From the NCBI GenBank assembly GCA_002419215.1, contig DIFQ01000089.1, forward strand, positions 6,762-70,761: a stretch of DNA of 64,000 nucleotides, written 5' to 3'. The DNA is from Syntrophaceae bacterium UBA5744. GTDB taxonomy: Bacteria; Desulfobacterota; Syntrophia; Syntrophales; UBA2192. Shown piece by piece: positions 43,382 through 51,729 of this stretch. The stretch's first letter is position 1. Every line of letters starts with the position of its first letter. The position numbers were made by a program, and so were the translations under genes. Below the pieces are notes generated by a model, which saw only the letters and a program-made list of their open reading frames with translations, did no database searches and was not told where the DNA came from.

Positions 43382-44491
43382 ATGGGACTTCGCATTCAGA
43401 CCAATACCCAGGCCATCAACGCTCACCGCGCCCTCTGGACGAACGACATCCAGATGGCCAAATCGCTGGAACGCCTCTCGTCGGGCTTCCGCGTCAACCG
43501 CGCCGCCGACGACGCGGCCGGCCTCTCCATGTCGATGAAGTTCGTCGCCGACATCCGGGCGATGGGCGCAGCTTCCCGCAACGTCAGCCAGGCCAGTTCC
43601 CTGCTGCAGATCGCGGAAGGCGGTGAGGACCAGATCGTCGCCATGCTCCAGCGCCTCAAGGAACTGGCCACCCAGGCCGCCTCGGCCAACAGCTCGGCGA
43701 ACCTGACGGACCTCAACACGGAAGCGCAGAAGCTGATCAGCGAGATCGACCGTATCGCCAACTCGACGACGTGGCAGGGCACCGTGCTGCTCAACGGCTA
43801 CGGCATCAAATCCGTCGACAAGACCCTGACCGCCGTGAACTGCTACAACCTCAACGTGGACAACGCCGCCGATTCACAGTACAGCGTGACCGGCACCGAG
43901 TCGGTTTCCATCACGGTCAAGAGGCTCTCGGACAGCGTTTCCCAGACCCTCACGGTTCAGGCTTCCGGCGAGGCAACCTATAACTTCAGCTCGCTGGGCA
44001 TCTCCTTCAAGACCACGGCGGCTGCAAGCTCCGCGACCCTTGCGCTGCTGGTTGTCTCCGCCCTGGACGGCATGTCCGTCAACGTCGACAGCATCACCTT
44101 CCAGGTCGGCGAGAAGAACGGCTCCAACTACCAGATCCAGTTCAAGATCGACGATTCCCGCGCATCGGCCCTCTCCGTCAACGGGCTCAGCCTCTCCACC
44201 ATGAGCGGCGCCCAGACGGCCATGGACAAGGTCGACGCAGCCCTGGTGGCCCTGTCCACCATCCGCGCCGGCATCGGTGCCGCCATGAACCGCCTCGAGT
44301 ACTCGTCTGCGAACCTGGCCATCGCCATCGAGAACGCCAGTGCCGCGAACTCCGTCGTGAGAGACGTCGACATGGCAGCGGAAATGACCACCTTCACGAA
44401 GACGCAGATCCTCATCCAGGCCGGCACGGCCATGCTCGCCCAGGCGAACTCCTCGCCGCAGCTGGTCCTGTCGCTCTTCGGCGGAAGGTAA
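43382..44491 (+). CDS. fliC: flagellin
   Basis: 369 residues. Conserved N-terminal D0/D1 helices (INAHRALWTNDIQMAKSLERLSSG region, NRAADDAAGLSMS) and C-terminal D1/D0 (AALVALSTIRAGIGAAMNRL, NIRDVD-like SVVRDVDMAAEM, then MLAQANSSPQLVLSLFG). The central ~160 residues are variable, Ser/Thr-rich and surface-exposed, and are the likely glycan acceptor. It is exported through the flagellar type III system and polymerises as the filament. AAGGAGGA precedes the ATG. It is the only flagellin gene in the window. Confidence 0.97.
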   Translation: MGLRIQTNTQAINAHRALWTNDIQMAKSLERLSSGFRVNRAADDAAGLSMSMKFVADIRAMGAASRNVSQASSLLQIAEGGEDQIVAMLQRLKELATQAASANSSANLTDLNTEAQKLISEIDRIANSTTWQGTVLLNGYGIKSVDKTLTAVNCYNLNVDNAADSQYSVTGTESVSITVKRLSDSVSQTLTVQASGEATYNFSSLGISFKTTAAASSATLALLVVSALDGMSVNVDSITFQVGEKNGSNYQIQFKIDDSRASALSVNGLSLSTMSGAQTAMDKVDAALVALSTIRAGIGAAMNRLEYSSANLAIAIENASAANSVVRDVDMAAEMTTFTKTQILIQAGTAMLAQANSSPQLVLSLFGGR

Positions 44492-44531
44492 TCCAAGAAG
44501 GCAACGAAACCAACGCAACCGTTTCACCGCG

Positions 44532-44567
44532 GCCCCGCATCCCGCCCCCGGGATGCGGGGCTTTTTC
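44532..44567 (+). terminator. rho-independent terminator after fliC
   Basis: A 12-bp stem GCCCCGCATCCC (44532-44543) / GGGATGCGGGGC (44550-44561), then CTTTTTC. Confidence 0.9.
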
Positions 44568-44600
44568 ATGGCAGACATCTTGCTTAATCATTGGAAAGAT

Positions 44601-44628
44601 TAAAGTTTCGGGAAACTTTTTCCGATAA
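44601..44628 (+). promoter_or_regulatory. sigma-28 promoter of fliD
   Basis: A perfect TAAAGTTT (44601-44608), 16 nt after TAAA, then TCCGATAA (44621-44628): the same spacing as at fliC. Confidence 0.85.
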
Positions 44629-44697
44629 AAACAACAAGGGGAGGCCACATTTTCCCGGTCCCCCGGAAGACTCAACCGACGTTTCTGAGAGGCACCC

Positions 44698-47600
44698 ATG
44701 GCACTGAGCACCAACCTCATCAGCGGGCTTGCCAGCGGCATCGACTGGCGAACCATGGTGGACCAGCTGATCGCCATCGATCACAAGCGCGTCGACCTGA
44801 TGGAAAGCAAGAAGACGGCCGTCGAGGCAAAGCTCAAGGAGTGGCAGGGCTTCAACACGAAGCTCCTTTCGCTGAAAACAGCCGTCGAGGCCATCAACAA
44901 GCCCCGGCACTTCAACGTCTACTCCTCCCAGATGTCCACAAACAGCGCCACCGTGGACGGCGAGGACCTGCTCTCCGTGACGGCCTCCGAGTATGCCTCC
45001 GTGGGCTCCTACAGCCTCAAGATCACCAACCTGGCGACGGCGCAGAAGCTCTCATCCAACCCCTTCACGAGCCAGACGACAGCCCTGGGGACAAGCTACG
45101 CAGGCGACATCGTCCTCAACGGCAAGGTGGCCACGATCGGCGCCACGGACACGCTTCTCGACGTGGCCGAGACGATCAACAGCCTCAACACGGGAACGGA
45201 CCCCTCGGGGGTCACGGCCTCGGTGGTCAAGTTCGGGACGAGCGACTACCGGCTTATCCTGACGAGCGACACGACGGGCGCCGATGGCATCACCCTGAAA
45301 AACGGCGCGACGACGGACCTCGTCCAGCGCTTCGGATGGAAGGACGGCCTGACGGCCACCATCAACCACTCGATCACGGGGGGCGCGCAGGGAGACCGGT
45401 TCAGTTCGTCGACGGTGGCGATCCAGTCCCTTCTGGGCCTCACCACGGGGGAGTCGGCCGACGTGACCATCGGCGACAGGACCGTGACGATCAACCTCGC
45501 CACGATGTCGCTCACGGACATCAAGAACGCCATCAACACGGCCGCCCCCACGGGGGTGAGCGCTTCGGTCGTCTCCGAGACGGAAGACGGACAGACCCGG
45601 TACCGGCTCCAGATCGACGGGACCCAGACCTTTACGGACGCGGAGAACATCCTCAACACCCTCGGCGTGCTGGATCACACGAGCACCGACGTCTCCGGGA
45701 AGATCTCCGGCAACGCCATGACGACCGACGGGGCCAGGATCACCGCGGGCACCGCCCTGAAGAACATCGACGGGTACAACACCTTCACGACAGGGGACAC
45801 GGTGACCCTTTCCGGCACGGATGCATCGGGCGGGGCCGTCAACACGAATTTCACGATCACGAGCTCCACCACGGTCCAGGATCTCCTCGACGAGATCGAG
45901 ACGCGCTACGGCAACGTGCTCGCCTATGTGACCTCCGACGGCAAGATCCGCGTCGACGACCTCTCGGGGGGCTCGAGCCTCGCCGTGAACCTCACCGATC
46001 ACATCCAGGCCGCGGGCTCTTCGCTCGAGTTCGTCGCCGGTGATGCGAATTTCTCGGCGGCGACGGCCCGCAAGCGCGAGATCGTGGCCGGCGAGGACGC
46101 CACCGTCGAGGTCGACGGCGTCGAGATCACAAGCTCCGACAACACGATCGACGACGTGATTGCCGGCGTCACCCTGAACCTCATCAAGGAGGACGACGCG
46201 ACGACGGTGAGCCTCAACGTCGCCCGGGACCTCGACGGCATCAAGGAGAAACTCCAGGATTTCGTGACGAAGTACAACGAGGTGGTCTCGTACATCAACA
46301 CGCAGTCGAGCTACGACATCGAGGCAGAGAAGAAGGGCGGCGTGCTCTTCGGCGACGGGACTCTCCACTCGGTGCGGACCGACATCGTCTCCAGCCTCAC
46401 GGCGAGCATCTGGGGCGTCAGCAGCCAGTACTCGATCCCGGGGCTCGTGGGGATCAAGATGGACAACTCTTCGCTGCTCTCCATCGACGACACGGTGCTC
46501 ACGACAACCCTGAAGACTAACTTCAACGACGTCGTCTCCCTCTTTACGGGGCGGGGCACCACGTCGTCGAGCGACCTGCAGTACCTGACCCACTCGCGGG
46601 CAAGCAAGGCGGGCGAGTACACGGTCCATATCACCCATGCCGCAACCCAGAGCGCCTCCACCTCGACGACGGCCGTCGCCGGCGCGCTGGGCGGCGCCGA
46701 GACGTTGACCATCACCTCGGGCGGGCAGACGGCCACGGTGGCCCTGACGGCCGCCATGACGATCGGCGACATCGTGAATGCCGTCAACGAGGAGTTGGAG
46801 AACGACTACACGCAGGCCCTGGCGGGCGCCGAGTCGCTCTACTCCGATGCGGGCCACACGACGGCGATCACGGATTCGACGGTCTGGAGCAGCATCTATG
46901 ACGGCACCGGGGCCCCGGCCGGCGTCACCGACGGGGACACGATCACCTTCACGGGCACGAGCCGCGGCGGGGGAGAACTTTCGGGCTCCTACACGATCAC
47001 GGACGCCGACACGGACACCGTCAAGGGGCTCCTCTCGGCCATCGAGACGGCTTTCGGGAACAACGTGACGGCCACCATCAACACGTCCGGGCGGATCGTC
47101 GTTGCCGACAGGCAGAGCGGGACGAGTTCCCTGGCCCTCACCCTGGATACGAGCGGGGCCCACGACCTCGATTTCGGGACGACGACCCCATCGAACACGG
47201 GGGGCGTCCAGGGCCGTTACGCCATGTCCATGACCGCCTCCGCCGATGCGGGGAACCACCTCGTGCTGACCCATGACAATTACGGAAGCGACTACACCTT
47301 CACGATCTCCGAGACGGCGGACCTGCTGTGGAGCGGGGATCAGACTGTCGCAAACGGCGAAGACGTGGCCGGCACGATCAACGGCGAGGCGGCCACAGGC
47401 TCGGGGCAGGTCCTGACGGGCGACGAGGGCGAAACGAACGTGGAGGGGCTCGCCATCCTGTACTCCGGGACGGCCGAAAACGTCGACGCGGGCACGGTGA
47501 AGCTCACCGTCGGCACGGCGGACCTCTTCAGCCGGTCTCTCTACTACATCACCGACATGTACGAAGGCTACGTGGACTTCAAGCTCGACTCCCTCCAGGA

Positions 47601-47757
47601 CCAGATCGACGACTATGAGACCAAGATGGCCGCCAGGGAGGCCCTGCTCGAGAGGCGAAAGGAAAACCTGGTCAACCGGTTCGTCATGATGGAAACGGCG
47701 CTCAGCCGGATCCAGAACCAGAGCGCGTGGCTGCAGTCCCAGATCAATAACCTGTAG
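44698..47757 (+). CDS. fliD: filament cap protein FliD, extended
   Basis: 1019 residues, more than twice the usual ~460. Conserved N-terminus: STNLISGLASGIDWRTMVDQL; conserved FliD C-terminal domain (LKTNFNDVVSLF, VDFKLDSLQDQIDDYETKM). The enlarged middle holds repeated flagellin-hook-IN/FliD-type units, e.g. TVQDLLDEIETRYGN and TVKGLLSAIETAFGN, rich in Thr and Gly, probably extra surface domains. It caps the filament and aids flagellin folding. A sigma-28 promoter lies upstream, with GAGAGG before the start. fliS follows 67 nt later. Confidence 0.95.
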   Translation: MALSTNLISGLASGIDWRTMVDQLIAIDHKRVDLMESKKTAVEAKLKEWQGFNTKLLSLKTAVEAINKPRHFNVYSSQMSTNSATVDGEDLLSVTASEYASVGSYSLKITNLATAQKLSSNPFTSQTTALGTSYAGDIVLNGKVATIGATDTLLDVAETINSLNTGTDPSGVTASVVKFGTSDYRLILTSDTTGADGITLKNGATTDLVQRFGWKDGLTATINHSITGGAQGDRFSSSTVAIQSLLGLTTGESADVTIGDRTVTINLATMSLTDIKNAINTAAPTGVSASVVSETEDGQTRYRLQIDGTQTFTDAENILNTLGVLDHTSTDVSGKISGNAMTTDGARITAGTALKNIDGYNTFTTGDTVTLSGTDASGGAVNTNFTITSSTTVQDLLDEIETRYGNVLAYVTSDGKIRVDDLSGGSSLAVNLTDHIQAAGSSLEFVAGDANFSAATARKREIVAGEDATVEVDGVEITSSDNTIDDVIAGVTLNLIKEDDATTVSLNVARDLDGIKEKLQDFVTKYNEVVSYINTQSSYDIEAEKKGGVLFGDGTLHSVRTDIVSSLTASIWGVSSQYSIPGLVGIKMDNSSLLSIDDTVLTTTLKTNFNDVVSLFTGRGTTSSSDLQYLTHSRASKAGEYTVHITHAATQSASTSTTAVAGALGGAETLTITSGGQTATVALTAAMTIGDIVNAVNEELENDYTQALAGAESLYSDAGHTTAITDSTVWSSIYDGTGAPAGVTDGDTITFTGTSRGGGELSGSYTITDADTDTVKGLLSAIETAFGNNVTATINTSGRIVVADRQSGTSSLALTLDTSGAHDLDFGTTTPSNTGGVQGRYAMSMTASADAGNHLVLTHDNYGSDYTFTISETADLLWSGDQTVANGEDVAGTINGEAATGSGQVLTGDEGETNVEGLAILYSGTAENVDAGTVKLTVGTADLFSRSLYYITDMYEGYVDFKLDSLQDQIDDYETKMAAREALLERRKENLVNRFVMMETALSRIQNQSAWLQSQINNL

Positions 47758-47824
47758 TTGCCCCCCGGGATCGGCCCGGGGGTCATGAAGCCCAGAACAC
47801 CACTCTCGGAGGAGCGCAACCCCT

Positions 47825-48271
47825 ATGGTCAGAAACGGCATTGCCGCCTACCAGCAGGCAGACGTCAACACGGCAGACCCCCTGAAGCTCATCATCATGT
47901 GCTACGACGGGGCGATCAACAACCTTCGCGCCGCCCGCGATTGCATCGTCGCGCGTGACCTCGAGCGGAAGGCGGACGCCTTCGACCGGGCTTCGGACTT
48001 CATCGGCGAGCTCAACCGCGCCCTGGATTTCGAGCGCGGCGGCGAGATCGCCCGGAACCTCAATGCCCTGTACAACTACATGCTGCGTCGCCTCATGGAG
48101 GCAAACATCCGGCTGGAGACCGGGACCGTCGACGAGATCGTCGGCCTGCTCGAGGAGCTTCGCTCGTCCTGGCAGGAACTGGCCAACGGCCCCCGGGAGG
48201 CCCTGGCTGTGCCGGTACCGGTTCAGCCTCAACCGCAGCAGCCCACGATGCTGAAGGCGGGCGCCGTATGA
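47825..48271 (+). CDS. fliS: flagellin export chaperone FliS
   Basis: 148 residues. GIAAYQQADVNTADPLKLIIMCYDGAI is the FliS N-terminal signature; ALDFERGGEIARNLNALYNYMLRRLMEANI is the core helix region (here cited in pieces). It keeps flagellin monomeric until export. GGAGGAG lies upstream. The C-terminal ~20 residues are Pro/Gln-rich and not conserved. The stop overlaps the next gene as ATGA, which couples it to a probable FliT-like partner. Confidence 0.94.
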   Translation: MVRNGIAAYQQADVNTADPLKLIIMCYDGAINNLRAARDCIVARDLERKADAFDRASDFIGELNRALDFERGGEIARNLNALYNYMLRRLMEANIRLETGTVDEIVGLLEELRSSWQELANGPREALAVPVPVQPQPQQPTMLKAGAV

Positions 48272-48753
48272 ACGCCATGCAGGATACGCTCGACAGGACG
48301 GGCGCCGGCCGCCGCATCGCCGCATCCCCCCTGCCGCTGATGGAGAAGAAGCTGGGGCTCGTCGAAGAGTTCCTCGGCGCCACGGAGGCCCTCGCGGCCG
48401 CCCTCGAGGAGGATGCTCCCCGACAGGTCCAGGAGCTTCTCAGCGGGCGCCAGTCCCTGATGCGCAAGATCGACCGCGTGAGCCAGGCCCTCCGGGAAGA
48501 GGGGTGGGAAGACCGGAGACGATGGGAAGGCCTGCCGGAGCCCATCCGGGTCCGGGGCAAATTCCTCACGGCCCGAATCGCAGAGACGATCCGCAAGATC
48601 GACGATCTCGACCGCTGCTGCGAAAGGGCCATCCTGACGGCCCGCGACTGCCTGGCTCGAGAGCTCTCGGCGCTCGAGGTCGAGCAGACGGGCCTTCGCC
48701 ACTACGGGGGCCGCCGCGAAGGGGAAAACAAGTTCCTCGACGTGAAGACCTGA
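48268..48753 (+). CDS. small helical flagellar protein, FliT/FlgN-like chaperone candidate
   Basis: 161 residues, predicted almost entirely helical (KLGLVEEFLGATEALAAALE, RQVQELLSGRQSLMRKID). The position directly after fliS, the length and the FlgN-like pattern of LL.GRQ..M.KID suggest an export chaperone such as FliT, but I do not recognise a firm family signature. It overlaps fliS by 4 nt. A sigma-28 promoter for flaG lies just after its stop. Confidence 0.6.
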   Translation: MNAMQDTLDRTGAGRRIAASPLPLMEKKLGLVEEFLGATEALAAALEEDAPRQVQELLSGRQSLMRKIDRVSQALREEGWEDRRRWEGLPEPIRVRGKFLTARIAETIRKIDDLDRCCERAILTARDCLARELSALEVEQTGLRHYGGRREGENKFLDVKT

Positions 48754-48761
48754 GTGATCGC

Positions 48762-48789
48762 TAAAGATTCTGGAAGGATATGCCGATAT
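48762..48789 (+). promoter_or_regulatory. sigma-28 promoter of flaG
   Basis: TAAA (48762-48765), 16 nt, GCCGATAT (48782-48789, one mismatch). The flaG start is ~50 nt downstream. Confidence 0.8.
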
Positions 48790-48841
48790 TAAGGTCAAGA
48801 GAAACTTTGATCTGTAACGACCATCCAGGGACGGATGAATC

Positions 48842-49180
48842 ATGAGAGTGGAAGCTCAAGTCGGACAGGGTATCGCAGACATACAGCCTTCAGCCCAGGG
48901 CCAGGAAGTGGCCCGGCCGCGGGTGCAACTGCGCCCGGTGGCAGCCCAGCCCGACCCGGCCGCCCAGGAGCAGATGATCCGCCGGCTCATGGAGCAGTTC
49001 AGCTCCGCCAACCTCAGCATCGGCTTCAAGCGCTACGGGAAGGCAAACGAGATGATCGCCGTCGAGGTCACCGACCGATCGACGGGTAAGGTTGTCCGCG
49101 AGATCCCCGCGCGCGAAATCCAGGCCCTCTACTCCCGGATGGGCGAGACGGCCGGACTGATCTTCGACGACACGGTCTGA
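48842..49180 (+). CDS. flaG: FlaG-family flagellar protein
   Basis: 112 residues. SIGFKRYGKANEMIAVEVTD followed by STGKVVREIPAREI is the FlaG core. FlaG affects filament length in several bacteria. The N-terminal ~45 residues are Gln/Pro-rich and variable. It has its own sigma-28 promoter and a strong terminator at 49222. The leader contains two GGA motifs (near 48828-48834), so CsrA control is possible but not shown. Confidence 0.88.
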   Translation: MRVEAQVGQGIADIQPSAQGQEVARPRVQLRPVAAQPDPAAQEQMIRRLMEQFSSANLSIGFKRYGKANEMIAVEVTDRSTGKVVREIPAREIQALYSRMGETAGLIFDDTV

Positions 49181-49221
49181 TTCGCGCTCTCAAACCTCAA
49201 CCCCGGATTGCAGCAGACATA

Positions 49222-49247
49222 CCCGCCCTGCCAGGGCGGGTTTTTTT
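49222..49247 (+). terminator. rho-independent terminator after flaG
   Basis: CCCGCCCT (49222-49229) pairs with AGGGCGGG (49233-49240), then seven T. Confidence 0.92.
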
Positions 49248-49252
49248 GGCCT

Positions 49253-49282
49253 AAAAAACGGGCCCCGTTTTACGCGGGCCCG
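49253..49282 (-). terminator. terminator for the fliW/csrA minus-strand transcript
   Basis: On the minus strand CGGGCCC and GGGCCCG pair around a 10-nt loop and are followed by TTTTTT (49253-49258). It faces the flaG terminator. Confidence 0.7.
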
Positions 49283-49312
49283 CTTTCTCGTTTTCTTTTC
49301 TTACCCTCTTAT

Positions 49313-49543
49313 CGGGCTGTTGCCCAAATCTCTTTTCTTCATAATGCGCTTGAGCGGGATTCTGGATAGCGAAGTCAGGCGCGTTTTGGGTAACCGCTCT
49401 TCGCGAAGCGAAACGCCCGCAGCGCAAACTGTTTGAGCCCGAAGGGCGAGTTTTTGCGCCTGCAGTGAAGCAAGCGTTAGAGCGGTCCAAAACCGTCTGT
49501 TCGCAGGAAGAATCCTGCTCAAGTGCCTTTGGGCAACAGCCCG
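49313..49543. mobile_element. 231-bp MITE-like palindromic element
   Basis: The ends are perfect 16-bp inverted repeats: CGGGCTGTTGCCCAAA (49313-49328) and its reverse complement (49528-49543). Inside, CTTGAGCGGGATTCT pairs with AGAATCCTGCTCAAG (one mismatch) and there is a central GCGCAAA/TTTGCGC stem, so the whole unit can fold as a branched hairpin. It encodes no protein. No clear target-site duplication was seen. Position: the gap between flaG and fliW. Confidence 0.7.
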
Positions 49544-49574
49544 TTACCTTCTCACCCTCTCAACTTCTTCCCCC

Positions 49575-50081
49575 TCAGGGCGGGGGCGGCACGGATAGCA
49601 TCCGGATCGGGTCCCCCGGCGGCAGAACCGGGATCGACGACTGCAGGGCGGTTTTCGGGACACCCGTCACGTCGAACTGGATCGGCTGCGCCTGATCCTC
49701 CAGGACAACCTGCCCCCCCCGCTTCGTGACGGGGTGGATCACCAGGGGCGCCCTCAGGTTGAGGGTCACCTTCAGGGGGTCCTTCCGGATGTTGACGATG
49801 CAGAGCACGACGGCTTCCTCGGGGCGCTCGATCCCGAGGGCCCGGGCAACGTCCCCGGCGATCTCGGGCTCGTAGTCGGGCTTCACGGCAAAGGGGTTTG
49901 CCACGACGAAGGCAACCGCTCCGTCGTCTACCGACTGGAGCCACCAGAAGGGCTTTTTCTCGTCCGGTACGATCAGGATGAAGCGGTCGAGTTGTTCGAA
50001 CCCCAGGATCGGCCCGGCCATCGTGATGACCTTCGACTCATCGACGGGGATTTCCCCGAATCGGGCGGTATGGATGATCAT
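49575..50081 (-). CDS. fliW: flagellar assembly factor FliW (CsrA antagonist)
   Basis: 168 residues. FGEIPVDESKVITMAGPILGFEQLDRFILI is the FliW opening (cited in part), followed by FWWLQSVDDGAVAFVVANPF and a hydrophobic C-terminal strand region with NLRAPLVIHP. FliW binds either flagellin or CsrA, releasing flagellin mRNA when flagellin is exported. It is next to csrA (25-nt gap), and the predicted fliC leader target completes the circuit. The C-terminal ~20 residues are Pro-rich. Confidence 0.94.
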   Translation of the reverse strand: MIIHTARFGEIPVDESKVITMAGPILGFEQLDRFILIVPDEKKPFWWLQSVDDGAVAFVVANPFAVKPDYEPEIAGDVARALGIERPEEAVVLCIVNIRKDPLKVTLNLRAPLVIHPVTKRGGQVVLEDQAQPIQFDVTGVPKTALQSSIPVLPPGDPIRMLSVPPPP

Positions 50082-50106
50082 CTGCTGCTGCCTCCTCGTG
50101 CCTGAC

Positions 50107-50358
50107 TCATTTCTTGGCCCCCTCGCCCGTCAGTTGCTCCCAGATGTCGGGAAGCCGGTGGAGGACCATGCCGCTGCCGCGGGCAGCCTCCACATTCTGG
50201 TCCCGGATGAGCCGGTAGACTTCTTCCCGGTGGACAGCGACACCCTTGGGGGCCTCGATCCCCACGCGGAGCTGCTTTCCCCTGATCTCGAGAAACGTGA
50301 TCTTGATGTCGTGACCGATGACGATCGCTTCCCCCAACTTCCGTGTCAGGATTAACAT
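50107..50358 (-). CDS. csrA: carbon storage regulator CsrA
   Basis: 83 residues. [20 protein letters not shown], then [23 protein letters not shown] residues ([20 protein letters not shown]) are the complete CsrA fold, with Arg44-type RNA contact in HREE. The C-terminal ~20-residue extension is longer than in E. coli CsrA (61 aa), as common in FliW-containing bacteria, where it contacts FliW. It lies between flgL and fliW. Confidence 0.96.
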   Translation of the reverse strand: MLILTRKLGEAIVIGHDIKITFLEIRGKQLRVGIEAPKGVAVHREEVYRLIRDQNVEAARGSGMVLHRLPDIWEQLTGEGAKK

Positions 50359-50461
50359 TTCTCACCTTTCAAGCCCGGGCAGGACCGGCAAGTCCATTCC
50401 GTTGTTCGAGCCCCGGGCGTTTTGTTCCCCGCTTCCGCCGCTGTCGGTCGCGGCGCTTTCG

Positions 50462-51670
50462 CTATCGCATGAAGGACAGGATCGAAATATTCCCGATCGT
50501 GGCCGCGACCTGGTAGGCCGCCTTCAGGGCGGTCTCCCTCTGGGAGAATTCCGTGATGACCTTCGCCACGTCGGCATCCTCCGTGTTCGAACGCAGCTGG
50601 GTGATCTGGTAATCGAGGTCCACCAGATTGCTGTCCGTCACCTCGAGCCGGTTCTGCTTGCTTCCCGCCTTCGAGACGTGGAGGTTCACCGAGTTCGAAG
50701 CCTCCTCGAGACCGTCGAGGGCGCTCTGGATGCCCGCCAGGTCGTTGTTCTGCAGGGCCGCTTTCAGGCCGTGCAGGGTCCCGAAGATGTCGGTCGTACC
50801 GCTTCCCCCGTTGGTGAAAATGTCCTCTCCGGAGAGATTGTATGCGAAGGACACGCCCTCGCCGACATTGACGGAGATCTCCTCGCCGTCGCCGTTGAAA
50901 TAGCCCGTGGCAAGGGCATCGGCGTAGAAGATGTCGTCGGCCGCGAGCTGATTCGAGCCGCTGTCGGCAAACGTCATGGTCACGCCGTCGCCGAGGGTGA
51001 TGGTTCCGCCGGCCGGGATGGTCTGCCCGGTCACTCCCCAGGTCCGCCCCCCGTCGGCGGATATGTCGCAGACGGCCGTGCCGAGGGCCCCGCCCGTGGT
51101 CACCTTGACCACGTAGGTCTTGTTGACGGTACCCGTATAGGTGCCGCCCGATGCGACGGCGCCGTCGAAGGTGTTTCCCGAGGCAGCCTCGGCCGCCCCG
51201 ATCGACGTGGTCGTTCTAACCGATGTGGAGAACGGTTCCGTTTCCGTTTTCGAGCCCGCGAAGAGATACCGGCCGTTGTACTGCGAATTGGCGAGGGTAT
51301 AGACCTCCTGGGTGAGCAGGTCCACCGTCTCGGCGGCGGTGGCCCTCGTCTCGGCCGTTGCCGTCGCCGTCGCCTGGGTGATGGCCGTTTCGCGCATCTG
51401 GACGAGCAGGTCGCGGATGTTGGCGAGCTTCGTCTCCGTCATGTTGAGCCAGCCCTTGGAGGCATCGACGTTTCGGCGGTACTGCTCCACCGAGGCCTGC
51501 GTCTTGCGGTAATCCAGCACGGCGCGCGCCCCCACGGGGTCATCGGAGGGTTTGTTGATCCTCTTCTGCGTGGAGATCTGCTCCATGAGATCGGCGTACT
51601 TGCTCTGGCTCAGGTAGATATTGTTCGTCGTCGAGTTGAACTTCAGGTTTTCCGTAAGCCGCATGACCAT
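50462..51670 (-). CDS. flgL: hook-filament junction protein FlgL
   Basis: 402 residues. The N-terminal flagellin-like helix (NNIYLSQSKYADLMEQIST, KRINKPSDDPVGARAVL) and C-terminal helix (LEVTDSNLVDLDYQITQLRS) form the D0/D1 parts, with a Gly/Thr-rich variable middle. It joins hook and filament. It follows flgK in the flgM-flgN-flgK-flgL-csrA-fliW run. Confidence 0.92.
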   Translation of the reverse strand: MVMRLTENLKFNSTTNNIYLSQSKYADLMEQISTQKRINKPSDDPVGARAVLDYRKTQASVEQYRRNVDASKGWLNMTETKLANIRDLLVQMRETAITQATATATAETRATAAETVDLLTQEVYTLANSQYNGRYLFAGSKTETEPFSTSVRTTTSIGAAEAASGNTFDGAVASGGTYTGTVNKTYVVKVTTGGALGTAVCDISADGGRTWGVTGQTIPAGGTITLGDGVTMTFADSGSNQLAADDIFYADALATGYFNGDGEEISVNVGEGVSFAYNLSGEDIFTNGGSGTTDIFGTLHGLKAALQNNDLAGIQSALDGLEEASNSVNLHVSKAGSKQNRLEVTDSNLVDLDYQITQLRSNTEDADVAKVITEFSQRETALKAAYQVAATIGNISILSFMR

Positions 51671-51677
51671 GGCCGCA

Positions 51678-51729
51678 CCCTCTTACCCTTTATCCTTAGC
51701 CCTTTTGCCTTTAGCCTTTAGCCTTCTGC
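51678..51729. repeat. heptad repeat array between flgK and flgL
   Basis: Seven- to eight-nt units of the type CCTTTAG/CCTTTTG, inside an operon and so unlikely to be a full terminator. A similar tract is at 58153-58196. Confidence 0.65.

Noticed and set aside
45052..47841. 929-codon minus-strand open frame over fliD
   Set aside because: It is a shadow of the FliD coding frame, with no recognisable domain and biased Arg/Asp/Val composition.
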